Of a stretch of 64,000 bases of DNA, positions 30,903-43,030 are shown in pieces (positions within the stretch are counted from its first letter, which is position 1; every line of letters starts with the position of its first letter). The DNA lies in assembly GCA_963575745.1 (NCBI GenBank), contig CAUYUJ010014616.1:462097-526096 (forward strand). The letters run 5' to 3'. The notes beneath the pieces are model-generated. The model searched no databases, had not been told where the DNA came from, and saw only the letters and a list, made by a program, of their open reading frames with translations. A program made the position numbers and the translations under genes. Source of the stretch: Prorocentrum cordatum (Eukaryota; Sar; Dinophyceae; Prorocentrales; Prorocentraceae).

Positions 30903-33900
30903 AGGACCGATCAGGGGACCACGTACTGTGAGGATGATTGTGATTTACCATCACCACTCACTCATCAGCCGTGAACAAATTGTGTTGTCTGTTGGCCCCG
31001 TTGCGCGCTAGAATAGGATCTGGAGATACGTAATGTGTATCAGCCGAGTGCTCATTCAACTGCTTGTTCTTCGCAGGGGGCACATTGAATCCAGAAGAAC
31101 AAGTGTGAAACTACATTTTTCTGGAAGGTGGACGTAGCGCACGAGATCGCACGACAACCGACACTGGCAAACCATAATGTCGAGGACGCCAGCGGCGAAT
31201 GACTGGCCGCTCACTGGTGGTTTGGCGGAGTTGCGTGTAGTGTTGTTTTTTTGGTTTTGTTTGCCTTCTCGGGGCTTCTTGGAGCACTGCAGCGCCATAG
31301 CAGCGGCAACGGAAGTCTTGTGCTCGTGAGGCCCTCTTCAGAGCCTGTGGCCGTCTTCGACGCTTCTTTGGCCCTCCTGGCCGCGCGGTGGCGTTCCTGT
31401 GGGAATCCTGGGGCAGCCGAAATTGAGGCCCCTTCCAGTTTTTGTTTGGGGTTGGTCGCAGTTGTTGTGGTTCTTGGACACGACAGGGCCGTTTTTGTTA
31501 CCGTTTCCCAGATATCTTGATCTTCAGAATGAAAGCAGTCAAAAAAAGCGGTTCGTTGAAACGGAGCAAAGACGTCCCCGGGATTGAAACCGGAGCCAGA
31601 GCCGGAACAACAAGAGCGACGGAACCATAAACGAAACGGCGTTGGAATTAGGACCCACGTAAACGGCACAACGAAATCGGACAAACATTGCTTTGTCGTT
31701 TCCAAGAATCACTCGGGGTCGGAGCCCCTTTGGTAGACAGTAGAAAGGAGACAGGACTTGAGTTGCAAGTGTCACCAGTCAGCCCTAAGAACACAAGACA
31801 GCGGTACAGCAAAATATCTCACACCCTTGCTCCCCCAGCGGGGCTGGCGGATTCGCTATGCAGTCATTGTGTGGCGCTTTGGGGAGCGCCGCGGATCAAT
31901 GTGTGGCGCCGCGGATCAATGTGATTGTTGCGTCCTCACGCTCGGAAGCCGTACCAGGACACCAGTTCTGGTACTTCAACACTGCGAAACAAGGTGACTG
32001 TTCCGTCTTGCCATTTATAGACTGCGCCAAAACATTATGCCTTGGACTTCAACCATACGAACTCTTCAAAAAGCTACAAAAGCTTAAATCGAACATATGC
32101 CCAGCGCTAAAGCGGGAGCCATATTTGAAACACCACTCTTAGCCTCCATCCGTGACGCTGTTACAATCGTTTAAGACGAATGTACGCGGTGCGAAGGCGA
32201 GAGCCACATGGTGACCAGCATTCGCCCTCCATCCGTGAAATTGCTGCAAATTTCGAGTTCCAGGGTTGCCCACGCCGAGGAAGTCTCAGGCGAAACGCCC
32301 GGCCCGCCCGGCCGTCACGTTTTGGGGTACGACACGGACGAGTTCTTTATAAGGAGGATGGATGGGGAGGAGGAGGAGGAGGAGGAGGAGGAGAAGGAGA
32401 AAAAAGGGAGGAGGACGAGGAAGAGGAGGACGAGGAGCAGGAAGAAGAGGAAGAGGAGGAACGGAGGTAAGCGATATAATAGGGCATGCATAGTGTAAAA
32501 GGGGAGGGAGGTCATCTCCAGTCTTCCGTATTGGTGTGGTGTTGACGAGCCCAGGCCAGGCCGCGCAAGTCTGATGGTACGAAGGCCCCGCGGGCTATGG
32601 ATTTCTGGGGCTGCCCCACTTGCGCGTGGCCGTCCGGCAGGCGACGAGACGCAGATCACCGCTCGGTTTCAGGGCGACGTAGAGCAATTCCTGGCCTTGC
32701 TGCAAGGCCAGCTTCCCCACCCCCTCCTCCCTCCAACTCTCCCCTCCTCCCTGCGCCCCTTGCTCACTCCCTCCCCAGCTTCCTCTCTCATGGCTCCCCC
32801 GTCCTTCTCCATCAAATTCTCCCTCATCCCGCCTGCCCCCCAGCCCCTTGCTTCATGAGCTCCCTCGGCAAAAGGGGGAGGGGGGGGGCACACCCTTGCC
32901 TTGTCTCAGCATCATCTGCTGACTTATAAGCTTTTACCAAAGCTGCCTTGGCAGCAGAAGGACCGCCGCGCGCCCGCGCGACCGCTGGCCCGGCCTTCTT
33001 CGTGTATCGTAACCCTAGCCATAGCTTAACGGCAGAACACCATACTAAGCCATGCTTACAAGGAATACCGTTTCCAATACATCGCTTGGATACGAGCATG
33101 CAACTATTTCAAGAAGAAGGTCACCATGAAGAACAGCTGCGCGCTTTGCTGTTGAATCGGTTTGCGAGAGCTCCCCGCCTGACGGAGAACTTGCAAAACG
33201 CTGGTTATCAACCGAATGCTCTATCGTCGATGAACAATGCCACCAAATGGGGGAACTATGTTTCTCCCTTTCGGCCGATGATGCACGAAAGGAAAAATAG
33301 CAATGCCACCACTCAGGCATTAACGTTCCTGGAGCTGTTTCAATCGACGACGGCGCGGAACAATTTCAACGTCCTCATTTGAAGATCAGCTGGGATCTTT
33401 CCTATTACGATGAGCGCCGACCGGACACTCCGAAAGCCACTAACGACAAGGAGCCCTGAATGGCACGAGAACGGCGAGCACATGCCGTTGCCAATCGCTG
33501 GCCAACCTGTCGTTCCGATTGGCCTTCAAGCGCGGCGAGCACTGCGCGGAGTTCATATCGCCAGAGGAGGATTTTTTCCCGCAAGTCGACGCCCAGGCCG
33601 ATTGCCCACGATTGTGTCCGCCTGTCGCAGAAAAAGGGGAGACGAGAGGCCTATGGCATCAGTCCGCCTGTTCCGCTAGCTGACGACCCGCCTCCTGCAC
33701 AGGTGTCCTTCGCCTGCGGCGACGAGGCTGCGGTTCTCTCCGATGACGCGCCAGAGCGGGTCTCGAGGATATCATGGAGGACCAGCCCGCGGGCAGCGCG
33801 GCCAGGGCCACCAGCAAACAAAGGCGCGGGACGGTCAGGTTTTCAGTTACGTCGCCGCTCGGTGAGGGGACGAGGTCCGACGGCATTCCCGAGGACGGGC

Positions 33901-35028
33901 CTGTGCCTACTCCGGGGGGGGGGCCCGGTAGCTATGCGCCCGGGTCTCCCCCGCGTCCTATTCGGCCCGACGATCGACCTTCGGCCGCAATGCCCGTGAC
34001 GCTTTGCCAGCGGGCGCGTTTTCCCCGCAGAAGGAGTTCGGAGAGGGGTGGGCCGAGAGTTTCGAGGCCGCGTTTGGAGGTGTCCGAATTGTCTCATATA
34101 TCATGCCACAACAGCGGTTACGGCGACCTGCACTCTCAACGCCCTCCTCCGAGGCCGTTCCTAACGACGCGGTCGTAAACGGAAAAAAAACAGAGTCAAA
34201 AGTGTTTCTCGAGAGAAAACGGCGTTTCTCGTGAGAAAACGGCGTGTGCAAAAAATGTTTTGAAACGCAAAGTATAAACAAGTTCGTCGCTAATGTTTGT
34301 GTCATACATTGAGTGGATCTTGTTGCCGTCCGTCAGTTCCTAAGCCTCGTTCTCATTATTTCATTGCCTGCCTCCTTCTACCTTGGTCATCCTCATCGTG
34401 TCTCTCCTGTTGTATACTGGCCTCACAGTCCTTATGGCAGTGATCTTGTTTAGTCACAGTCGCACGCATATGCCTTTGGCGTCAGCGACAGAGCTCGATG
34501 CCTATATGCGTGAACGCTTTTCGAGGGCGAACCTGTAGACTTAGAACCAGGAGGAATGATATCAGCGGAATAGGAGGGCGGTGTACCACATGGAGAAAGG
34601 TCTCTCGCCGAGGTACCCTTGGGGAGCCCGGGGGGACGAGGAGGAATGCTGACAATCAGGAGGAGAAGGAGTATGATGATAAGAAGGTTGAGGCGGAGGT
34701 AGACGATGAGGGCTTCCTGCGGTCGCTATCGTTGAGTATGTAATGCGCGTGTTTGAAGTGCACCCAAATGCGGCGTGCCGGGCGCAATGGGATGTATATG
34801 ACGTGTTGTCCGAAATCGGTACGCCCTCGCATCGCAATCTCTAGTCCTGAGGTGCTGCTCGGTGCCATGCAACATTCTGCCCGCAGTCGCAAGATAATGT
34901 GAACCGTCAGCACCTAGAGCTAGCGCGCAGAACACCCTTCGATGTGTGTGGCATCTCTTTGTTTAGAGTACTGTCCACCTGGCACGAGTCAAACAATCAA
35001 ACCATGAGCCCAACGAGCTCGACCTGCT
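30903..35028. other. No supported gene; small repeats only
   Basis: An 18-bp tandem duplication GCGCCGCGGATCAATGTG lies at about 31887-31923. A (GGA)n tract is at 32352-32463. Two copies of TTTCTCG(A/T)GAGAAAACGGCG are at about 34203-34243. Plus-strand frames at 33410-34178 have somewhat coding-like composition (Pro, Asp, Glu) but no motif and no clear start. Confidence 0.45.
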
Positions 35029-36177
35029 CTACTCCTCAAACGCCTTCTCGGCGAAGTTCTCCCACGCACGGTTGCCGTCCTTCCACCTTTGCTGGCTCTC
35101 CTTGCTGTAGTGCTGTAGTGGTCCTTCAGGGCGGCGTTGATGGCCTGCAGAACGTCCTTGGGCACGGTTTTGGACAGCCGCAGGCTCAGGACGCTGACGT
35201 TCACGTAGTGGGCCCATTTCGGCGCATCTTTCTCCGTCTTGGCAGCGCTGGTGTTGAAGAAGGCCGAGTAGATGTGGCCGTGCGGAATCCACAGCATGGA
35301 ATTCGCAGGCACAGCGTCGCTCGCCAAGAACCTGCTCGGTATCCTCCTCCTCATCCTGCTCGTTCCGTTCCTCCTGCTCCCTTCCCTTCTCTTTCATCTT
35401 CCATTGTATTGTTCCTCTTCTATGTTCTTTCGCTCCCCACCCTCAATTTCGTCATCCCCTATCCTGCTCTTCATCCTTATCCTTCTCCTAATCCCCCATC
35501 CCTCCTACTTAAAGCTGGCATTCATCCTCCTCCTCCAGCTCCTCACTCCTCGTAGCTCGTAGGGCCCCACAACCTACTTACACTTGCCACCCCGTGAACC
35601 CTTGAAGATTCTTCACGACGATGCCCTGGTCGAGGAGGTCGTTGAGCCGCTGCGTCATGAACACAATCGGGTTGTCCAAGGTGATCGCGAAGCTCCCGAT
35701 ACCAGGCATGTTAAACGCCCCCGGACCACAGCGCAAGGCGTCCCTCCTGAGCGTGATCAAGTTCGGGCGGTTGCCCTCGTCGTGCATGGCGAACTGCTCG
35801 CCCACTTCCACGGGGAACTCGAAGTTGACGCCCCCGAGGCTGATGTTCCCACGAGTGACAGCGCCCGTCCACTTCGTAGTCTTCATATGTCCGTCCACCG
35901 TCTTGATCTTCTCATCCACTCCGGTCTGAATTTCGGCAAGGATGGACGAGCGCACCCCGCCATACTTGTTCTCTGACGCCGTCCACAAGCACACCTTGTT
36001 GGGCTGCAGGTCCCCGTTGTCACTCGCAGTTTGGAAGTAGGTGTCCTGGGATGTCTCATTCAAGTAGTTATCGCCAAGACTAGTTGTATTCGCGTACAAG
36101 ATATCACTAATAACCTTCGGGTGCTTCTTATTGTAGCCACCAGCGAGCAAGGCCTGAGATACGTGTTCTGCTGGCAA
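35029..36177 (-). pseudogene. Host gene, last two exons, unknown protein
   Basis: Minus-strand exon 36177-35582 follows an acceptor (TATCAG|TTG) and ends at a perfect donor (GT|GTAAGT). Exon 35331-35029 begins after GAGCAG|G. The 250-nt intron (35581-35332) joins GFTGWQV to FLASDAV in frame. The protein part is mostly beta-strand-like with conserved Asn, Trp and Gly and no known motif. Near the end, an 8-bp tandem duplication (CTGTAGTG at 35105-35112 and 35113-35120 on the plus strand) shifts the frame. Without one copy, the frame runs to the TAG at 35029 (ending FAEKAFEE). The upstream exons are probably those at 55944-54690, beyond the LTR retrotransposon. Confidence 0.6.
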
Positions 36178-36208
36178 CTGATACAGACAACGGCGAGGAG
36201 GAGGCGGA

Positions 36209-36213
36209 GGGAG
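36209..36213. repeat. Target-site duplication GGGAG, left
   Basis: Directly precedes the 5' LTR. The five bases equal those at 54325-54329. Confidence 0.85.
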
Positions 36214-36409
36214 TGTGAATAGAACCCGTATAATACCCTCATATATACTCCTTATCCTCACTCTCCTGCGCCTGGCCGTTTGGGCTCAGGCATTGGATTA
36301 TATCGATCAGGCTTTTGATCGTGTAGGAGGAAAAGATATCCATCTTTCCCTCCTTTCCTCTACCAACGGATCAGGGGTTCTGTACCTTTGTACTTCAACC
36401 CCATACACA
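36214..36409 (+). repeat. 5' LTR (196 bp)
   Basis: Begins TGTGAATAGAACC and ends CCCCATACACA. It aligns with 54129-54324 without gaps, with about 10 mismatches (about 95 percent identity). ATATATACTCC near position 30 could be a TATA-like element, but this is not established. Confidence 0.93.
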
Positions 36410-36473
36410 GGTTACCAACCCTTAAGGCCCACAGTTCATCGAACCCCGCGCATTGATCTCGCACGCGGCTTCG

Positions 36474-39400
36474 ATGGAGCCCAAGCGGCGCATGCGCCGT
36501 AAGGGGTCCGTCGGGGCCTCGCGTCCGAGCTCTCCGACGGCGCGACGGTTCGGTGATGAGTTGGTTGACCGTGTGGGTGTCCCAGATACGCCCCCCCCCA
36601 GCTCAGACGGACCCGAGGCGCGGCTAGCTGCTGAACTTCGCCGCCACGCCGCCCGCGGGGGGACAGGAAAAGGAGTAGGAGCAGGCAGTCGAGAATTTCA
36701 CACGCCAACCTTCGAACCTCCATCTCCTCTTCCGTCGGGAGCAATCCCAACTGCGTCGGGCGCCGTCTCCACTGGTCCTGATACTCCAGGGCGCTTCCGC
36801 GCTACCCGCGGATGGCACGCAGGTGCTGGCCTGACCAGTCCTGCGACCGTTCCTGTGGCGGAGCGCGCTGCTGCTTCTGAGGAGCTCGGTAGACCAGTGT
36901 CGGCGCTGCTGCAGACGCAGTATCCCCGGGTATCATCTCGTCAGACACCACACACACACGCACGGCCCTAGCCGCAGCTCGCCCCTGCGTAACCGTCGTG
37001 AGGCCACAGGCCCATACGACGAGAAAAGGTCGAGCTCGCGTGCGGCCTCTCAGAGGCCATGCGCTCCTCGCGAGAGGATGCAGCAGGGAGCTGACGCTCC
37101 TCACCTCTCCCTCTCAGACGACCTGCCGGCAGTCACGTCCGCTGCAGGTGAGATCGCTGGGCTTAGAGACCAGGTTGAAACCTTCGTGTCCAGGCAATAC
37201 TCTGGACTGATGCAGAGCGTTCAGACGAACGCTGCCAACGCTGCTGCCCTGCGTCAAGATTTTGACGGCGCCTTAGCGACCATAGATTCCAGGATCGCTG
37301 AAGATCGTCGTATCTTAGGTGAGCTGCAGTGTCAGGTTGACCATGAGATGTCGCACTCAGGTGAACGGTCCGCGACGGTCGAGCACCTGCGCAACTACCT
37401 AGCGCAGATGGAGCAACAGCTTGTGATCGTTCGTGACACAGGCGTTTCAGCGGTCAGGATCCTACATGGCGAGATCCACGACCAGCTCCGAAACCGACCG
37501 CCTCCAGCTGAGGCAACCGACCTTGGCGACGTCCAGTCTCAGATCAATGATCTTCGATCCCACATGAAACGCACTGCGGCGACGCTTCGCGCTGAAGCGA
37601 ACGCCAATTCGTCGAACCTGATCGGCATATTGCAAATCACCTGAGTCATCGCTCAACGGCTTGATGCGACCAACGCTGTCGTGCAGCCCCTCACTAACCT
37701 GATCTCTGAAATGGGGCAGCGTTTACCTGATGTACAGGGCGCCCTGGCAGAGTTGCGTGTCGGGCGAGCCCAGACTGGCCAGATGGGATCTCCTCCTACG
37801 GTTTACGATTTCGCCCGCCTCACTGACAGGTTGCAGGGGGTTCAGATGGCGGCGGACCACGCGCAGTCTGAGCTCTCCCAGGTCACTCGTGAGAGAGATG
37901 TTGAAAAGGTACGCGTCGACACACGTCTGGGAAGTGAAATGGAGGCACGCAGCTCCCGTCTCCGAGCCCACGAGCAACGACTTGATCGGCATTCCCGACG
38001 CTCTCGGGATACTGACGATTGTGCACGCCAAAAAGTGGACCAAATACACGAGGAGATGACAGGCTGGACAAACCAATTGATTGACCACACCAACGACACT
38101 GCACTTCACCTTCAGCTTACAACCGGCCTATCCAGGCCGACGGCAGCGTCCGCTGAAGCACCGCGCGCCTCTGCAGGACAGCGACGACGTACGTCACCAG
38201 GGGCAGCCTCCGCGGCAGCTTCGGCACAGACACGCCACGTGTCTCCTGTGCGCGCAGTGCCAGCTACCGACGGTGTACCGATACCCTCGCAACCACTGTC
38301 TGCGGGTTCGGTCAATACTACTCCCCCTATCAAGGAGTCAGACACCGTCCGAGCCCCTGTCTTGCCTAAGACCACACAGTTGCTTGAGTGGCGGCAAAGG
38401 GCACGGATGAATTTTGGGGCCGCTTCAGGGCGGTCATCCAAAGCATATGCTTTCCTATGCGTGGCTGAACAGCCCGAGTGCCCCTTTGAGGACTTACGAG
38501 ACAGCGGAGACTTCGAGAGCATCGATTGCAAACTCGCTACCGCTCCCAGCGACATCTTATCCTCTGATCTGCGCTACCAGACCAGGCTCCTCGAGACCGG
38601 AGAGCACAAAGCAGGGCGCATGCTGAAAGGACGCCAGATCTACTGGCATATTCTGCAGTCCTACAAAGTGACAGAGGTTGATGACGACCTACATGATTTT
38701 GAGCGCCTCAAAGAACTGAGGATGAGAGATGAAGATTTGCAACGATTCATTACCGACTGGGGCGCTTTACTGTTGGAATGCCGAGAGGCACCCGACCGAA
38801 GGATCTTGGAATCTCTGGTTCGCACGCAGATTCGCCGGCATGCTTGGATGAAACAGCATATGTACGAATACCGGCGCATGAAGATAAGCGGCCCGAATCG
38901 ACCTATGATTGGCTCCGACAGCGCGTTCTAGACGTACTGGAGCTCAAACAACTCGAGAATAATCAGAACAAGTTGAGGTACGAGTATGAGAACCGTTCTC
39001 AGGTGAACATCTGCGCAGCCTGGACGAAAGGCAAGTGTCGCAATGGGGGCCGTTGCAAGGCTTTCCATACCTTTTCCAGGGATGGGAAGGACAGCGGATC
39101 TTCCCGAGCATCGAACGCTGGCGGCAACTCTCGCCGCAGCGTCTCCGCCCCTGCGAATTCCAAACAGCCAGGATCGATGCCATTTTGCTTCGAGTTCGCC
39201 AGGCGCAGCACATGCGCACGCGGCGACAAGTGCAGCTTCCCACATATGGCGCAGTGCAGTTACTTCGCACAGAACAAGTGCCACAAGGGTGACATATGTA
39301 AATGCGCTCATCTGGCACCTGGTACGAAGACACCTGAGAGAAGCCCCAGCCGTCCACGGACTTCCAGCCAGGACAGTCGTGGCCGACCGCCATCCCGCGG

Positions 39401-39713
39401 ATCAGGGAGCAGACGATCTCCACAACGCGGGGGGGTTCGAAATGCGGGGGGCTCACACAACAGACGTGGCAACCGACGTCAGTGCGACCGATCTCGATCA
39501 TCCTCCAGGAGATTCACAGACTCTCGCAGCCAGTCGAGAGGCCGATATGATAGATCATCACGATCATCTTCCCGAGGACGAGACGGGCGTGGCGGAGGAC
39601 GTGGCAGTCCACGTGGCCGCGACAGATCATATGGCAGCGACAGAGGACGTGACCGACGTTCCACGTGCCGCGGTTCTTCCCGTGCCCCCCCCCCCCTTCC
39701 CCCCCAAGTTTAG
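36474..39713 (+). pseudogene. gag: Gag polyprotein with coiled coil, RS region and zinc fingers
   Basis: The likely start is ATG 36474, 64 bp after the 5' LTR. The frame moves at a CA repeat (about 36950), continues through an in-frame TGA (37642-37644) to 38931, then shifts by one base to the frame ending at 39713. Features in order: a basic, Pro/Ser-rich start; a long helical region with coiled-coil heptads (about 37140-38090); an Ala/Ser/Thr linker; a globular capsid-like helical part (about 38370-38930); three CCCH zinc fingers (39012-39311); and an Arg/Ser/Gly-rich tail like splicing SR proteins. The last shift is at a C homopolymer (39683-39707). It would assemble particles and bind RNA. 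Confidence 0.8.
39012..39311 (+). other. Three tandem CCCH zinc fingers in Gag
   Basis: Finger 1 (39012-39068) is C-x7-C-x5-C-x3-H, finger 2 (39186-39243) is C-x8-C-x5-C-x3-H, and finger 3 (39255-39311) is C-x7-C-x5-C-x3-H. Fingers 2 and 3 are almost back to back, while about 40 Ser/Asn/Ala-rich residues separate finger 1 from 2. All cysteines and histidines are present. CCCH fingers usually bind single-stranded RNA. Copia Gag normally has CCHC knuckles, as the other copia element in this window does. Confidence 0.9.
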
Positions 39714-40640
39714 GGCGCGCTCTCCCGCTACCTATCGCCGCCCGCGCCACTCCAACCGCAGTTACGTCATCCGCGGCAAGACTCTCATGGCCGCCCACAA
39801 GACCAAGACAGCATCTACCAAACCACGGCGCCGGATACGTTTCGACACACATACCGTAAAATACTACCCGCATATCGTTTCTGGCAAATCCACTCTGGGC
39901 AAGTGGATGGAGAAGCCAAACGAGGGCGATATCGTCAAAGTACCAGATCCGCTGCCACAGCGGTGGTGGAAACAGAGTGCAGACGCCCTACAACGTTGTC
40001 AACGGGATGCCAAGTTATGGCATCAGGACCTACATGGCTACCGACACGACACGGCGTCGGCGGAGACACCAACTGCGATTCCAGGTTCCGACGACTCTAC
40101 CACAGAGTCTTCCGAGACACACCAGGAGACGGCAGTGACTCAGAAAGTCGACCCGCCACGATCGACAGCTGCACTGACACGTTCCTGGGTTCTCGACAGT
40201 GGATCTGCGCACTATCCAGGATGAGAACGAGCTGTCGCAGACCGAATCTCATCGCATATCTACTCGCGAGGAACATATACTGGAAACTGTCAATGGTGAT
40301 CGTACTGCCAACGAGCACTACGACATCCAACTACCTGAAGTAGGCTTGAGGAGTTCAGCCCTCGCCTTGCCAGATTGCCCATCGTTATTATCAGTTGGAC
40401 AATTGATTGAAGTCGATGGCTTTCGGCAACTTTGGGACCCCGATCTGGGCTACATGCTGCAGGATCCCGGGGGCCAATGGTATAAGGTTCCCGTCAACAA
40501 CGGAGTTCCAGAACTACGCCTCGACGATCTGGCGAAGATACCACCACCACGATTGTGCACTTCATCAGCACCCAGACGTCGTCAGCGCAAGCGTTCTTCT
40601 GCGCGCTGCAACGACATGTGCTGGTGTTGCAAGAATCCAG
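39714..40640 (+). pseudogene. Copia protease
   Basis: After the homopolymer shift, frame 1 runs to 40224 through a basic region and a Trp-rich linker and reaches SWVLDSGSA, the aspartic protease active site (about 40185-40210). A one-base shift at that point moves to the frame 40199-40870, which continues with the usual second half of a copia protease (VNGD strand, then DCPSLLSVGQL, the conserved copia motif, at about 40375). It would release Gag and Pol products. Confidence 0.8.
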
Positions 40641-40764
40641 AGCAGTCACCACCTACAAACGAGCCGCGGCCCCACCTAGGGACCTGTCTCAAGAGACAAC
40701 ATGTCGGTGAGGACGGACCCCTACGGTCGAAGAACCTCCCGACAAAGATAATGCCGAGTCCAGC

Positions 40765-41799
40765 GTGGATGCACACAGCGACTCGCCTACGTATCCGAAA
40801 CAGCGTTCTCCTCCCACATGCGAGGGGCCTACCAAGACCTGCGGGGACACCCCAGGTGCAGCCGAAGTAGATACCGACATCACGTCGACCTCCCTCGAGG
40901 ATCTGCCGGTGGAGACGCTTCCCAAGGTGCGCTCTGATGGTGATCGTGTTGTTCCAAACCGACAGAAGAAGCCAATCGACCTTATGCATTGCATGACCCA
41001 CAGTTCGAAACATCCAGACTGTGAGTTTTGCTCTCGCACCATGGCGCAGAACGCCCCGTGCAGACGACAGCACAAACCACATCCACCGGCAGCCCCCGCG
41101 GATGAGGACGCAGCCTACGATGCTTTCGTCCCGGAGAAATTCGGGGAGGCTCTAACTGCCGACCATGTCGTTTTGGCCAAAGACGATGCCGCTGACGTGC
41201 GCGGTGACAAGCACGCACTTGTCGCACTGGATAGATACGCCGGCATCTTCATGGCGCACCCAGCATTGCACAAAGACGCAGCTTCTACGAGGGCATCCTT
41301 CCAGCAGTTCATCGCCACAAACGATGAGGTGAAGCACATATATACTGATAATTCTGGAGAGCTTCCGTGGGCATGCCGCCAATTGGGATGGGGGCATGAC
41401 GCTAGCACCCCTCATCGTCCACAGACAAATGGATTGATCGAACGCATTGTCAAGATCGTCATCCTCGGTGCGAGAGCTGCGTTGAATATGTCTGGGCTGG
41501 GGAACGAATGGTGGAAAGAGGCCATGCAAGTCTTTGGCTGTGGACACAACTTTGCGCGCCCACCCGCGGGCGTTGCCGCTCTTAGCGAAGAGCATGCTGA
41601 CAAGAGAGCGCACGAAATACGTTTTGGTGAAAGTTTTCCCGGGCACTGCCTACCATTTGGTGCTCGAATCTTTTGGGAATGCCTCAATCCCGAGATTAAC
41701 AATGAGACCGCAAAGTTCAAGGAAAATGCTCGGGAAGGGTTGTTCATGGGATACCATTTACACTCAGGTGGACGTTGATCTGGTGATTATTATCTCGTC
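40765..41799 (+). pseudogene. Copia integrase
   Basis: Frame 1 has the HHCC zinc-binding domain (HCMTH and CEFC, 40985-41035) and then the DDE core: D in ALTADHV (41161), D in YTDNSGE (41347) and E in GLIERI (41440), spacing D-x30-E, with the PHRPQTNG motif between. All catalytic residues are intact. A helix with EWWKEAM and the FGESFPGHCLPFGA segment of the C-terminal part follows. An in-frame TGA (41776-41778) interrupts HSGGR*SGDYY, where related elements have Trp. Confidence 0.88.
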
Positions 41800-43030
41800 T
41801 TGGATACGGCTACAAATGCCAAGCACCCAGACGGCGACCTGTGCCGCGTTCACAGAGTCAAAGACATTATTACCCCCGACGGCAAGTTCACCTTCCCCGT
41901 GAATACCCTACGACATCACAACCCAGAGGCACACGACGAGGTCAAGGCAGCTACTTCTCGTCCTTTGGGCGACAAACCTATGCCGGACCTTCCGTTTGCT
42001 TGCCCGAAGGAGTGGGATGATCCATCTATGATGGCGCTGGACGACAATGCCGCTGATACTCGCCCATCGGCTCCAGAGGTTGCTGCACCAGCACCAGAGC
42101 CTGACTACTGGGAACAGCGTGGATACTGCATCATGCGGCGCATCCGTACTCCGCGTAGGAAGTTATTCATACCAACAGACGACGTTATGAACATACCTGT
42201 ACCAGTTGACCAGCTCGATGTGATGCGAGACTTTGAGACGACTTCTACCTTCGAGGGCGAAGGTGTCGTCCGTGATGTTTGGGATGGTGTTAGCGCAGCA
42301 GACCACCGAGAACTTAGCGAGCCTTGGACCGGCTTTGTTCGGTTCTATGAGCTCCCCAAGATGTTGCCGGACGGCAAAATGGTGGTCCGCGGCCGTGAGA
42401 CACGCGTGCAGACTACTACGCGCCCAGACCGCATTCTTCCCGCACATTGGAAGTTTTTGTCTCGAGGAAAACAAAAAATGATGATATTGAATACGCAGAA
42501 GACATCAAACAAGCTCGCGAGACTCGTGAACGAGCTGCACTTCGAGCGTGGACCCGACAGGACAAACGAGCCAAACATTTCCGCACTACTACCGCCGGTG
42601 GACCTACGTGGGATACCATGGAACGCCGTATTACTTACGATATGGACAGCGGAGCTGTCATTCGTGACGAGGACGTCAATGGCGTGACCAACAAGGAGAT
42701 CCTATATGCCAAACTACCCGGTGGACTACGTGACATTACATTACTACCGTATTGTACTACCGCGAACCCTCACCGCAGCCTGCTGGAGTCGCACGCACTT
42801 CGGTCCTTATTGACAGTGAGGGGAACGACTTCGGGACCGTGAGCCCGCTCACCCGCAAGTTCACCCCGTCGGTGGCAGTGCCCACTGTGCCGCGCGACCC
42901 CACCTACACACCGGCACGCAGAGAGAAGATTCCTGATTCACCATGGGCAAGCCCAGCCCTTGTTACCAGAAATTTGAACAGGCGAGAAGTTGTCGCAGAG
43001 CCACGCGCACAGGAAGCCTTACGCAAATAA
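41800..43030 (+). pseudogene. Pol linker between integrase and reverse transcriptase
   Basis: Frame 1 continues to about 42440 (RTPRRKLFIPT, ELSEPWTGFVRF, RGRETRVQTTTRPD-type segments common to copia polyproteins that precede RT). It shifts near the A-rich stretch at 42470 to frame 3 (to 42842), then to frame 2 (42752-43030). An in-frame TAA at 43028-43030 follows EALRK, where the RT N-terminus begins. No catalytic residues are expected here. Confidence 0.7.

Noticed and set aside
36410-36430. tRNA primer-binding site after the 5' LTR
   Set aside because: GGTTACCAACCC does not begin with the expected TGG and has no clear tRNA 3'-end match; a half-tRNA primer cannot be excluded.
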